A stretch of 64,000 nucleotides of DNA from contig NZ_PNRE01000052.1 in assembly GCF_002879645.1 (NCBI RefSeq), positions 52,240 to 116,239 on the forward strand, given 5' to 3'. Numbering within the stretch: position 1 is the stretch's first letter; the number at the start of each line of letters is the position of its first letter. The notes beneath the pieces are model-generated. The model saw only the letters and a list, made by a program, of their open reading frames with translations, had not been told where the DNA came from and did no database searches. Positions 17,491 to 25,074 of the stretch are shown piece by piece. Position numbers and translations under genes: made by a program. This DNA comes from Halomonas heilongjiangensis (GTDB lineage Bacteria; Pseudomonadota; Gammaproteobacteria; Pseudomonadales; Halomonadaceae).

Positions 17491-17508
17491 TTTTGGATTG
17501 ATCCAAAA
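17491..17508. promoter_or_regulatory. LacI-type operator upstream of the lacI gene
   Basis: TTTTGGATTGATCCAAAA, palindromic except the central two bases, 20 bases upstream of the lacI start. A typical LacI-family operator shape (A/T flanks, 18 bp); it implies autoregulation and defines the consensus TTTTGGATYGATCCAAAA shared with the site in dctP. Confidence 0.65.
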
Positions 17509-17560
17509 ATAGAGCAGGCGACCGGCCCATGCCAATCGCCTTTAGTCTAAGATCGCTGTC

Positions 17561-18547
17561 CTAGCGGCCGCGGCGTGTGTCCCAAGCGTCCTCGTTGACC
17601 AGGCTGATGGGCCGCTCGCCGCGCAGGGCCAGGCCGAGGTTGTCCACCGCGCGCTGGGCCATGGCATCGCGGGTCTCGTGGGTCGCCGAGCCGATATGCG
17701 GCAGGGCCACCACATTGGCCATATGGGGCAGCGGCGACTCCGGCGACAGCGGCTCCTGCTCGAAGACGTCGAGGCCGGCGGCGCGGATCCGTCCCATCTC
17801 CAGGGCCTCGATCAGCGCCGCCTCGTCGACCACCGGGCCGCGGGCGATATTGACCAGGATCGCCGAGGACTTCATGCGCGCAAGCTCATGGGCGCCGATC
17901 AGGTGGCGGGTGGCTGCGGTGAGCGGCACGGTGACGCAGACGAAGTCGGCCTCGGCGAGCAGTTCGTCGAGCTCGCGGCGCTCGGCGCCGAGCTCCGCCT
18001 CCAGGGCCGGCTTGGGCGAGGCGCTGTAGAGCACCCGCATGCCGAAGCCCAGGGCGCCGCGGCGTGCCACGGCGGCGCCGATGCGCCCAAAGCCCACCAT
18101 GCCGAGGGTCTTGCCGTGCACGTCGCTACCGAAGTGGGCGGGGCCGATGCTCTTCTGCCAGTCGCCGCGCTTGACGAAGTCGGCCAGCTCCACCACCCGG
18201 CGGGCGCTGGCCATGATCAGCGCGAAGCCGGTGTCGGCGGTGGTCTCGGTGAGCACGTCCGGGGTGTTGCAGAGCAGGATGCCGCGCTCGGTCAGCGCCT
18301 CGACGGGATAGTTGTCGTAGCCCACCGAGATGCTGGCGATCACCTCCAGCTTGGGCGCCTCGTCGAGCAGCTCCGGGGTGATCTTGAGGCTCGAGCCGAT
18401 CAGGCCATGGGCCTCGGGCAGGGCGGCGCGGAAGGCCGGGTCGTCGGCCGACTCGAGGCCCGGGAAGGTCTGCACCTCGAATTCCCGGGCCAACTGGGCC
18501 AGTTGGGCCTCGCTCAGGCGGCCGTAGGCCAGGATACGCTTCCTCAT
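17561..18547 (-). CDS. ghrB: 2-ketogluconate/glyoxylate/hydroxypyruvate reductase
   Basis: A 328-residue D-isomer-specific 2-hydroxyacid dehydrogenase. The cofactor loop is GFGRIG (152-157) and the catalytic triad is R236 (NIARGPV), E265 (VFEQEP) and H284 (LPHIGSATHETR), with wording very close to E. coli GhrB. Expected reactions are NAD(P)H reduction of 2-keto-D-gluconate, hydroxypyruvate or glyoxylate. It starts ten bases after kdgK in the same operon, which favours a role with ketosugar acids. Last gene of the lacI-epimerase-kdgK-ghrB operon. Confidence 0.88.
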   Translation of the reverse strand: MRKRILAYGRLSEAQLAQLAREFEVQTFPGLESADDPAFRAALPEAHGLIGSSLKITPELLDEAPKLEVIASISVGYDNYPVEALTERGILLCNTPDVLTETTADTGFALIMASARRVVELADFVKRGDWQKSIGPAHFGSDVHGKTLGMVGFGRIGAAVARRGALGFGMRVLYSASPKPALEAELGAERRELDELLAEADFVCVTVPLTAATRHLIGAHELARMKSSAILVNIARGPVVDEAALIEALEMGRIRAAGLDVFEQEPLSPESPLPHMANVVALPHIGSATHETRDAMAQRAVDNLGLALRGERPISLVNEDAWDTRRGR

Positions 18548-18557
18548 GGGTGTCTCC

Positions 18558-19523
18558 TCAGGATTCCAGTTCGTTCAGACGGGCGCGCTCGGGCAGACCC
18601 TCCATATCGCCTACTACCTGCACGGCCAGCGAACCGATCAGATTGCCGCGCTTCAGTGCCTCGCGGGGCGAGCGGCCGTCGATCAGGGCGCTGACCACCC
18701 CCACCGCGAAGCCGTCGCCGGCGCCCACGGTGTCGACCACCTCGGCCACCGGCACCCCGGGCACGGTGAAGCTCTCCTCCACGCCGTCGAGGCTCCCTCG
18801 ATAGTAGCTGCCTTCCGGCCCGAGCTTGATGATCACCGCCTGGGCGCCGCGCTCGAGATAGAAGTCGGCGATCGCCTCGGGGGTGTCCTGGCCGGTCAGC
18901 AGGCGGCCCTCGGCCAGCCCCGGCAGCACCCAGTCGGCCCTGGCCGCCAGGGCATTGAGGGTGTCGCGCATCTCGGCTTCGCTCTTCCACAGGCTGGGGC
19001 GCAGGTTGGGGTCGAAGGAGAGGCTGGCGCCGGCGGCCCGGGCCCGGTCGAGCATGGTCTCGGCCAGCTCGCGGCAACTCGCCGAGAGCGCCGGGGGAAT
19101 GCCGGTGGCGTGCAGGTGGCGCAGCGCCGAGAAGTCGACGTCCTCGGCATCGGCCGGTGCCAGATGGCTGGCGGCGCTGCCGCGGCGGATGTACTCCACA
19201 TGGGGGTCGGCGCCACTCAGGGCGCGCTCCTTGAACACCAGGCCGGTGGGGTGCTCGGGGTCGACGTGCAGGTGGCGGCAGTCCAGCCCCTCGGCCTCCA
19301 GGGCCCGGCGGAGGTAGGTGCCGAAGCTGTCCGCGCCGACCCGGCTCAGCCAGCCCACCCGGAAGCCGAGGCGGGCCAGGCCGATGGCCACGTTGGTATC
19401 GGCGCCGGCGATGCGGCGCTGGAAGTGCTCGACCTCGGCCAGGGCGCCGGGGGTCTCGGCGACGAACATCGTCATGGCCTCGCCGAAGGCGAGGATCTCG
19501 GGGGCGCTAGGGGGTATCGACAT
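18558..19523 (-). CDS. kdgK: 2-keto-3-deoxygluconate kinase
   Basis: A 321-residue PfkB-family sugar kinase. The N-terminal substrate side has GEAMTMF and AGADTNVAIGLARLGF; the C-terminal signature DTVGAGDGF holds the catalytic base D270. The sequence spacing and RRGSAASHL resemble KDG kinases. Reaction: KDG plus ATP to 2-keto-3-deoxy-6-phosphogluconate, the entry to Entner-Doudoroff cleavage; no KDPG aldolase is present in the window. UxuA in the left operon makes KDG. Fructokinase or another ribokinase-like specificity is the alternative. Confidence 0.85.
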   Translation of the reverse strand: MSIPPSAPEILAFGEAMTMFVAETPGALAEVEHFQRRIAGADTNVAIGLARLGFRVGWLSRVGADSFGTYLRRALEAEGLDCRHLHVDPEHPTGLVFKERALSGADPHVEYIRRGSAASHLAPADAEDVDFSALRHLHATGIPPALSASCRELAETMLDRARAAGASLSFDPNLRPSLWKSEAEMRDTLNALAARADWVLPGLAEGRLLTGQDTPEAIADFYLERGAQAVIIKLGPEGSYYRGSLDGVEESFTVPGVPVAEVVDTVGAGDGFAVGVVSALIDGRSPREALKRGNLIGSLAVQVVGDMEGLPERARLNELES

Positions 19524-19586
19524 GGCGTGTCCTCTTGTGCTGTGTGAAGAGTTCTGGTGATGACGGTTGGGGAGGGTCGCCGGGGA

Positions 19587-20411
19587 TCAGAGCCGGCGCA
19601 ACCGGCTCAGCTGCTCGGCGGTGAGGGCCACGGGATCCGGGGCCTCCAACGGATATTCGATGGCGCGCGGCAGGTCGGCCGGGAAGTGCGCCAGCAATGC
19701 TTCCCAGGCCGCCAGCTCGGCGTCGTCGGGAACCCGGGCACGAGGGCGATCGGCGTCATGGGCGACCCCCTTGCAGTGTAGATAGCGTACGAAGCGACCC
19801 AGGCGCCGGGCCGCCGCCAGCGGATCGCTGCCGGTCCAGTGCCAGTTGCCGATATCGAAGGTCATGGCCAGCGGGCAGCCGGCCGCCGCGGCGTCCTCCA
19901 GGCAGGCGGCCAGGGGTTCCGGGGTGCCGCCCTCCGGGGTCTGGTCATTCTCCACCAGCAGCGGCGGGGCGGCCGCGAGCCGCGTGCGCAGTGCCGTCCA
20001 GGCGGCTTCATCGGCGCCCGCGTAGTGCCCCAGGGAGACCTTCACCGCCGCCGCGCCCAGGGCGACGGCCTCGCGCAGCCGCGCGTCCAGGCCGGTGGCG
20101 GGATGCGTGCCGTCCCAGAGGAGATCGGCGGCGGAATAGACCACCGTCAGGCCCTGGGCGGCACAGTCGCGGCCCAGAGCGACGAAGTCCGTGAAGCCCG
20201 CCGGCAGCAGCTCGCGGCGGATCTCCACCCCGTCGGCCCCGGCCTCGGTGAGCCAGGGCAGTACCGCCGCCTGGCCGCGGGCCTCGATCAGGGTGCGGCC
20301 ATAGGCGGAGGTGGCAACCAGGGTGGCGGGACCCGGCGAGGCTCCAAGAGAGAGTCTTGGGAACGGTACCATTTCCGGGGTGGCGATGGCGTTGGCGGAA
20401 GCGAGGGACAT
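19587..20411 (-). CDS. Xylose-isomerase-like TIM-barrel protein
   Basis: A 274-residue sugar-phosphate isomerase/epimerase-type (AP endonuclease 2 fold) protein. Visible pieces are GADGVEIRRELLP, KVSLGHYAG, LLVENDQTPEGG, TFDIGNWHWTGSDPL and YLHCKGVAHD, where the Glu, Asp and His residues would hold the metal. AAGGAG lies just upstream of the ATG at 20411. It sits between lacI and kdgK, so an isomerase or epimerase step on a sugar or sugar acid is likely. The substrate is not identifiable from sequence. Codons 14-18 contain an operator-like palindrome. Confidence 0.75.
   Translation of the reverse strand: MSLASANAIATPEMVPFPRLSLGASPGPATLVATSAYGRTLIEARGQAAVLPWLTEAGADGVEIRRELLPAGFTDFVALGRDCAAQGLTVVYSAADLLWDGTHPATGLDARLREAVALGAAAVKVSLGHYAGADEAAWTALRTRLAAAPPLLVENDQTPEGGTPEPLAACLEDAAAAGCPLAMTFDIGNWHWTGSDPLAAARRLGRFVRYLHCKGVAHDADRPRARVPDDAELAAWEALLAHFPADLPRAIEYPLEAPDPVALTAEQLSRLRRL
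20358..20371. promoter_or_regulatory. Imperfect operator inside the epimerase-like gene
   Basis: TGGGAACGGTACCA shares the centre and 12 of 14 bases with the core of the perfect palindrome upstream of the adjacent lacI gene (TGGGAACGTTCCCA). It covers about codons 14-18 of the next gene, 1.1 kb from the first site. Confidence 0.4.
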
Positions 20412-20437
20412 GGGAGCTCCTTCTGAGAGGGGAGGCG

Positions 20438-21463
20438 CTAGCGGCGGGTGGAGCCGCGCGGGATCAGGCTGGCCTGAAAATGCACCCGGCGCGCCGGCGT
20501 CGTGCGGTCACCGGCCTCGCGGCGATGCATCAGGCACTCCACCGCGGCGCGGCCGATCGCCTCGGTGGGCTGGGCCAGGGTGGTGATGCCGGGGCCGACC
20601 AGCGCGCACCAGTCGAGCTCGTCGATGCCCAGCAGGCCCGTCTCGCCGAGTCGGGCGCCGAGGGCCTGCAGGGCGCGGGTCGCCGCCAGGGTGGCATTGC
20701 CGTTGGCACAGAGCAGCGCCCCGGGGGCCCCGCCGGGGCGGGCCAGGAAGTCGGCGATGGTGCGTTGCAGTGACTCGCCGTCATCGAGCGGCTGACAGTG
20801 CGCCGTGCCGGCGAGGTCGCGCGCCTCGATGCCCTGCCGGAAGCGACTCAGGCGGGCCTGGCGGGGGCTGGCCTGTTCCGGTGGTTCGCTCACATAGAGC
20901 AGCTCTCGATAGCCCTGGCCCTGGAGGTGGTCCAGGGCCAGGTCGACGGCCCGGGCGTTGTCGAGCCCCACCACCTCGGCTTCGACCTCGCCCAGCTCGC
21001 GATCGAGCAGTACCAGGGGAATGCCCTGCTCCGCCAGCCCCTGCAGCTCGCGGTCCGGGCTGCCGGCGGCGTTGACCACCAGCCCCTCGACCCGATAGGA
21101 GGCGAGCAGCGCCAGGTGGTCCCGCTCCTGGGCCGGGTCGTTGTCGGTGTTGCAGACCAGCAGCGACAGGCCCTGCTCGCGACAGGCCTGCTCCACGCCG
21201 TGCATCACCGCCACCGAGAAGGGGTTGCGGATGTCCGCCACCAGCATGCCGATCAGTCGCGACCGCCCGCCCTTGAGTCCCCGGGCCATCTGGTTGGGGT
21301 GGTAACCCAGGCGTCGGGCGGCCTCGGCGATGCGGCCCTGCAGTTCCCGGGAGAGCCGCTCGCGCTCGCCACCGAAGTAGCGCGACACACTGGTCTTGGA
21401 GGCGCCGGCGGCCCTGGCGACCTCAAGGATGGTGGCTCGTCGTGGCAATGATGGTGTCGTCAT
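20438..21463 (-). CDS. LacI-family transcriptional regulator (kdgK operon)
   Basis: A 341-residue LacI/GalR protein: HTH ATILEVARAAGASKTSVSRYFGG, hinge YHPNQMARGLKGG, then a periplasmic-binding core starting LIGMLVADIRNPFS. The segment QGYRELLYVSEPP and the C-terminal ITTLAQPTEAIGRAAVECL resemble KdgR/GntR-like LacI members of gammaproteobacteria. The start at 21463 gives the normal N-terminus; a longer reading would cross the operator. First gene of the operon with the epimerase, kdgK and ghrB, so KDG or a related acid is a plausible inducer. Confidence 0.92.
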   Translation of the reverse strand: MTTPSLPRRATILEVARAAGASKTSVSRYFGGERERLSRELQGRIAEAARRLGYHPNQMARGLKGGRSRLIGMLVADIRNPFSVAVMHGVEQACREQGLSLLVCNTDNDPAQERDHLALLASYRVEGLVVNAAGSPDRELQGLAEQGIPLVLLDRELGEVEAEVVGLDNARAVDLALDHLQGQGYRELLYVSEPPEQASPRQARLSRFRQGIEARDLAGTAHCQPLDDGESLQRTIADFLARPGGAPGALLCANGNATLAATRALQALGARLGETGLLGIDELDWCALVGPGITTLAQPTEAIGRAAVECLMHRREAGDRTTPARRVHFQASLIPRGSTRR

Positions 21464-21848
21464 GATCCCCGGTGATTTCGGATGGGAACGTTCCCATCCT
21501 AGTGCGGCCGGATGCGTTCGGCAAGAAGACGCAACCCGGGGCGGGTCGTCGTCGGCTCCGGCCCGTGTGGCTGTGCCTGCGGGGCCCATGTGTCAGATAT
21601 CACCACTCGTTCAGGGGGGCTCGGCCGTGATTCTGGATGTCGGTGTATTTTATAAACGATTGATTTAAAGGTTTTTTATTTGTTTCTGGCCCCGCCTTGG
21701 CCCGCTCCCTGCAGCAGTCAGGGCGAGCAAGACATGCCGGCCGAGACCGCAGACACGCCAAGTGGCAATCGGCCCCTCACCGGCATGACGAGCGAAGCCT
21801 CAGGCTTCACAAGGAAACTCAAGTTCAGACGCCATTGGAGGTGCGAAC
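21464..21848. other. 385-base divergent gap between lacI and the acidic protein gene
   Basis: Holds the operator at 21481-21498, then an AT-rich island around 21645-21690 (TATTTTATAAACGATTGATT and a T-run) that is striking in this GC-rich sequence and probably carries the promoter of the acidic protein gene. The leader can fold: CATGCCGG at 21733-21740 pairs with CCGGCATG at 21780-21787, and GGCCGA (21739) with TCGGCC (21769). I see no gene in it. Confidence 0.5.
21481..21498. promoter_or_regulatory. Perfect LacI-type operator
   Basis: GATGGGAACGTTCCCATC is a perfect 18-bp palindrome 18 bases upstream of the lacI start at 21463; it fits the LacI-family half-site pattern with central CG. Presumed autoregulatory site of the kdgK operon. 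Confidence 0.75.
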
Positions 21849-22157
21849 ATGATGTCCAAGGAATTCCTCAAGAAACTCGGTATCGTCGGTATTACTTTCG
21901 GCCTGGCTGCCAGCCCGCTGGCCTTTGCCGACTTCCATGAGGAAGAGGGGCAGGAGGGGATTCCCCAGGAAGAGCCTGCACCGGATACTGGCGGTAATGC
22001 CGAGGCTGATGCTGGCTTTGATACCACCACCGAGTACGAGAACGAGGAGCAAGAGTTCGAGTACGAAGAGGAGAATGAAGAGGAAGAGTTCGAGTACGAA
22101 GAGGAGAATGAAGAGGAAGAGTGGGAAGAAGAGGATGATGAAGGCCAGGGTTGGTAA
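21849..22157 (+). CDS. Small secreted glutamate-rich repeat protein, unknown function
   Basis: A 102-residue protein I do not recognise. Residues 1-27 are a clean Sec signal peptide (KEFLKKLGIVGITFGLAASP, AFA cut site). The mature part of about 75 residues is roughly half Glu/Asp, contains no Lys or Arg, and carries an exact duplication of EFEYEEENEEE at 69-79 and 80-90, followed by a degenerate third copy (EWEEEDD). The DNA repeat is an identical 33-bp tandem at 22053-22118. GGAGG precedes the ATG. Strong hairpins follow, so it is a single-gene unit. Possible roles: periplasmic cation buffering, salt-related surface protein, or chaperone-like polyanion; none is proven. Confidence 0.7.
   Translation: MMSKEFLKKLGIVGITFGLAASPLAFADFHEEEGQEGIPQEEPAPDTGGNAEADAGFDTTTEYENEEQEFEYEEENEEEEFEYEEENEEEEWEEEDDEGQGW
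22053..22118 (+). repeat. Exact 33-bp tandem duplication inside the acidic protein gene
   Basis: Two identical 33-base units (22053-22085 and 22086-22118), each encoding EFEYEEENEEE, with a partial third unit beginning at 22119. Repeat number could vary between strains by slippage without shifting the frame. Confidence 0.9.
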
Positions 22158-22165
22158 GCCCTGAC

Positions 22166-22260
22166 GCTGCCCAGGGAGGGGCAGCGGGTTCTCCCATCGG
22201 CTGACGTCGCTGGCGTCAGCCGCCTCGACCGCCTCCGGCTCTGCCGGTGGCGGTTTTTTT
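22166..22260 (+). terminator. Triple hairpin ending in an intrinsic terminator
   Basis: Three successive stems: GCTGCCC/GGGCAGC at 22166-22185, GCTGACG/CGTCAGC at 22200-22220, and CCGCC-T-CCGGC/GCCGG-T-GGCGG at 22229-22253 followed directly by seven Ts. The last is the best intrinsic terminator in the window and ends the acidic protein transcript. Confidence 0.85.
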
Positions 22261-22335
22261 CGTGCTCGCCTCAGCGCCGGTGCTGTGTCCAGGCCGCCCG
22301 AGACCAGGACGGCGGGCGCCCTCTCGATGTCGGGA

Positions 22336-23499
22336 TCATGCGTTCTCCTTTGCCGGGAGCCGCAGGGTATCGCGCAGGATCAGGACGGCGACGATACCGG
22401 TGGCCAGCCCCGCGACCAGGGTGGGAGGGAACGGCCAGACGATCCCCACCGGGATCAGCAGCGCAAAGGCCGCCGCCGCCGCCAGCCGTGCCCGCATGGC
22501 ACTACGCCGACGGTCGCCGGCGACGCAGCAGAGCAGCACGAAGAACAGCGCCAGCGAGCCGAGATACAGGGCCGGGTAAAGTGGGTCGGTGTAATCGCTG
22601 AAGACGGATTCGAACAGCTTGGTCTTGGCCACCGCGGAGGTGATCAAGACCAGAGCCAGCGGTAGATGAGCGAAGATCCAGGGCACCGGGTTATCCTCGC
22701 GCAGCACCCGCGCCGCGGCATGCTCGCCATCGATGGCGGCGAAATAGAGCCACCAGAGGCCGAAGAAGGTGGCGATGGCCGGCGCGGAGAAGAGCGCGGT
22801 ATCCATCGACAAGGGCGGCGGCGGGTCGACGGAGATGCTCTTGATGAAAGTCTCGCCCAGCACCAGGATGATCAGGGTGCCGAAGCGTTCGACCAGGTGG
22901 TGGGTATGCACCGGGAAGCACCGCAGCAGGGCGAGGAAGCGCGGCGCCACGGCGCTGTAGGCCTCCCAGAGGAAGGTGGCCACCCAGACCAGGGGGCGCC
23001 ATTCCACGGGCAGCAGCAGCGACCCGGCCCAGAGCAGGGCGCCGGGCAGGTGGAAGTGGGTGATATGGCGCACCAGCAGTTCGCGCTGTTCCGGGGCGTG
23101 GCGCAGCGATCGCGCATACATAACGATCATGGTGAGGCGGAAGCCGATATAGCAGACCACGAACTGGGTGCTGGCGTCGCCGAAGGCATTCGGCACGCTC
23201 AGGCCCATCCAGGCGATGAAGAACAGTTGCACCAGCAGCAGCAAGCGGTGCACGGCATCGTCGGCGGCGAAGCGGTTCATGTACCAGGCGACATTCGCCC
23301 ATACCCACCACAGCGGCGCGAACAGCACCAGCACCTTGAGAAAGCCCGAGGCGCTGAGATCGTGACTCAACTGGTCGCCGATCTGGATGAAGACGGCGAC
23401 GAACACCAAGTCGTAGAAGAGCTCCAGCCAGGTGGGCTTGGCCGCTTCGTGCTCGGGGAGCCGGTGGCGCAGGTGCGGCGGTCGGAGGGGATGGGACAT
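22336..23499 (-). CDS. ltrA: Low-temperature-requirement A (LtrA) family membrane protein
   Basis: A 387-residue polytopic protein with about eleven hydrophobic segments. It begins with a short soluble stretch and then the family signature PTWLELFYDLVFVAVFIQIGDQLSHD; VERFGTLIILVLGETFIKSI is the second LtrA hallmark. The family is named from a Listeria cold-growth mutant but its biochemical role is unsettled. It is followed in the genome orientation by a small membrane protein gene upstream (23527-23787) on the same strand, 27 bases before it, so the two may be co-transcribed. Function assignment beyond family is not possible. Confidence 0.85.
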   Translation of the reverse strand: MSHPLRPPHLRHRLPEHEAAKPTWLELFYDLVFVAVFIQIGDQLSHDLSASGFLKVLVLFAPLWWVWANVAWYMNRFAADDAVHRLLLLVQLFFIAWMGLSVPNAFGDASTQFVVCYIGFRLTMIVMYARSLRHAPEQRELLVRHITHFHLPGALLWAGSLLLPVEWRPLVWVATFLWEAYSAVAPRFLALLRCFPVHTHHLVERFGTLIILVLGETFIKSISVDPPPPLSMDTALFSAPAIATFFGLWWLYFAAIDGEHAAARVLREDNPVPWIFAHLPLALVLITSAVAKTKLFESVFSDYTDPLYPALYLGSLALFFVLLCCVAGDRRRSAMRARLAAAAAFALLIPVGIVWPFPPTLVAGLATGIVAVLILRDTLRLPAKENA

Positions 23500-23526
23500 C
23501 GACGATTCTCTCGAACGTTGTTACCC

Positions 23527-23787
23527 CTAGGTGTCAGGGCCAGCATGAAATTTCCGCCACGCCCATGCCGCTGCCAGGGCCGGGATGCCAAACAGGAACA
23601 GGTGCACCAGCAATTCCTCGGCCAGCGGGTAGCCCGCCGCCAGCCCCATGCCGAGGTTGACGGCGCTGACCGCCAGCCAGAGGACGATAAAGCCCAGGGC
23701 GACGCGGGGACGCCAGGCCGGGCGGCTGAGGGCCAGGGCCACGCCCAGTATGGCCAGGCCGACGATGATGAAGATAAGGGTACGCAT
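23527..23787 (-). CDS. Small predicted membrane protein
   Basis: An 86-residue protein that is almost entirely hydrophobic, with three predicted helices (about 2-20, 29-52 and 60-78) and basic loops SRPAWRPR and WRKF. I recognise no family. It is on the same strand as the ltrA-like gene, which starts 27 bases after its stop, suggesting an operon. The ATG at 23787 has a GGACG-type upstream site, weak but usable. Coding potential is supported by the positive-inside pattern and the absence of a better reading frame across this segment. Confidence 0.6.
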   Translation of the reverse strand: MRTLIFIIVGLAILGVALALSRPAWRPRVALGFIVLWLAVSAVNLGMGLAAGYPLAEELLVHLFLFGIPALAAAWAWRKFHAGPDT

Positions 23788-23867
23788 GGTCGTGACGTCC
23801 TTGTGTCGGGAGGGGCATCCTCCTCTAGCCTAGTTGCCCATGCGCCGGAGTGAAGGCCCCGACACGA

Positions 23868-23893
23868 TTCGGGCGGCCAGATGGCCGCCCGAA
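23868..23893. terminator. Hairpin downstream of fba
   Basis: Perfect 12-bp inverted repeat TTCGGGCGGCCA / TGGCCGCCCGAA separated by two bases, 42 bases past the fba stop on the minus strand. No T-run follows; probable transcript end of the epd-pgk-fba operon. Confidence 0.6.
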
Positions 23894-23934
23894 CTCGTCT
23901 TTCGCAAAGAGATGCGCAAAGGGATACGAGGAGA

Positions 23935-24999
23935 TCACTTCACCTTGGGATCCAGCTCGCCGCGCGCGTAGCGCTCGAACATCGCCTCGAGGCTGATCGG
24001 CTTGATCCGCGAGGCGTTGCCGGCGGTGCCGAAGGCCTCGTAGCGCGCGATGCAGACGTCGCGCATGGCGGCCACGGTCTCCTTGAGGTACTTGCGCGGG
24101 TCGAACTCGGCGGGGTTGCTGGCCAGGAAGCGGCGCACCGCGCCGGTGGAGGCCAGCCGCAGGTCGGTGTCGATGTTGACCTTGCGCACGCCGTGGCGGA
24201 TGCCCTCGACGATCTCCTCGACCGGCACGCCGTAGGTCTCGGGGATCTCGCCGCCGAACTCGTTGATGATCGCCAGCCACTCCTGGGGTACCGAGGAGGA
24301 GCCATGCATCACCAGGTGAGTGTCGGGGATGCGCTCGTGGATCTCCTTGATGCGCTGGATGGAGAGGGTATCGCCGGTGGGCGGCTTGGTGAACTTGTAG
24401 GCGCCGTGGCTGGTGCCGATGGCGATGGCCAGGGCGTCCACCCCGGTCGCCTTGACGAAGTCGGCGGCCTCTTCGGGGTCGGTGAGCAGCTGCTCCATGT
24501 CGAGCTTGCCCTCGGCGCCGATGCCGTCCTCCTCGCCGGCCATGCCGGTCTCCAGGCTGCCGAGGCAGCCCAGCTCGCCCTCCACCGAGACGCCGCAGGC
24601 GTGGGCCATCTCGACGGTGCGGCGGGTGACGTCGACGTTGTAGTCGTAGTCCATGGGCGTCTTGCCGTCCTCGCCCAGCGAGCCGTCCATCATCACCGAG
24701 GAGAAGCCGAGCTGGATGGAGCGCTGGCAGACCGCGGGGCTGGTGCCGTGGTCCTGGTGCATGACCACCGGGATGTGCGGAAACTCCTCGACGGCGGCGA
24801 GGATCAAGTGGCGCAGGAAGGGAGCCCCGGCGTACTTGCGGGCGCCGGCGGAGGCCTGGACGATGACCGGCGAGTCGGTGGCGTCGGCGGCTTCCATGAT
24901 GGCGCGCATCTGCTCGAGGTTGTTGACGTTGAAGGCCGGGATGCCGTAGCCGCGCTCGGCGGCGTGGTCGAGCATCTGGCGCATGCTGATCAGTGCCAT
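23935..24999 (-). CDS. fba: Fructose-bisphosphate aldolase, class II (Calvin subtype)
   Basis: A 354-residue zinc-dependent aldolase. Typical blocks are [26 protein letters not shown] (zinc and catalytic region), [49 protein letters not shown] and KVNIDTDLR. Length and the long acidic loop resemble the class IIB/Calvin-cycle subtype rather than E. coli FbaA. Reaction: fructose 1,6-bisphosphate to DHAP plus glyceraldehyde 3-phosphate. It follows pgk by 75 bases in the order epd-pgk-fba, as in many gammaproteobacteria. A class I aldolase is encoded 3.6 kb away. Confidence 0.95.
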   Translation of the reverse strand: MALISMRQMLDHAAERGYGIPAFNVNNLEQMRAIMEAADATDSPVIVQASAGARKYAGAPFLRHLILAAVEEFPHIPVVMHQDHGTSPAVCQRSIQLGFSSVMMDGSLGEDGKTPMDYDYNVDVTRRTVEMAHACGVSVEGELGCLGSLETGMAGEEDGIGAEGKLDMEQLLTDPEEAADFVKATGVDALAIAIGTSHGAYKFTKPPTGDTLSIQRIKEIHERIPDTHLVMHGSSSVPQEWLAIINEFGGEIPETYGVPVEEIVEGIRHGVRKVNIDTDLRLASTGAVRRFLASNPAEFDPRKYLKETVAAMRDVCIARYEAFGTAGNASRIKPISLEAMFERYARGELDPKVK

Positions 25000-25074
25000 G
25001 AAGTGTCCTGTCTGTGTCTTCGCAATGACGGCGCGGCCGGGCCGCGCCGAGATGGGGGCGGGGCTTGTGGTGTC

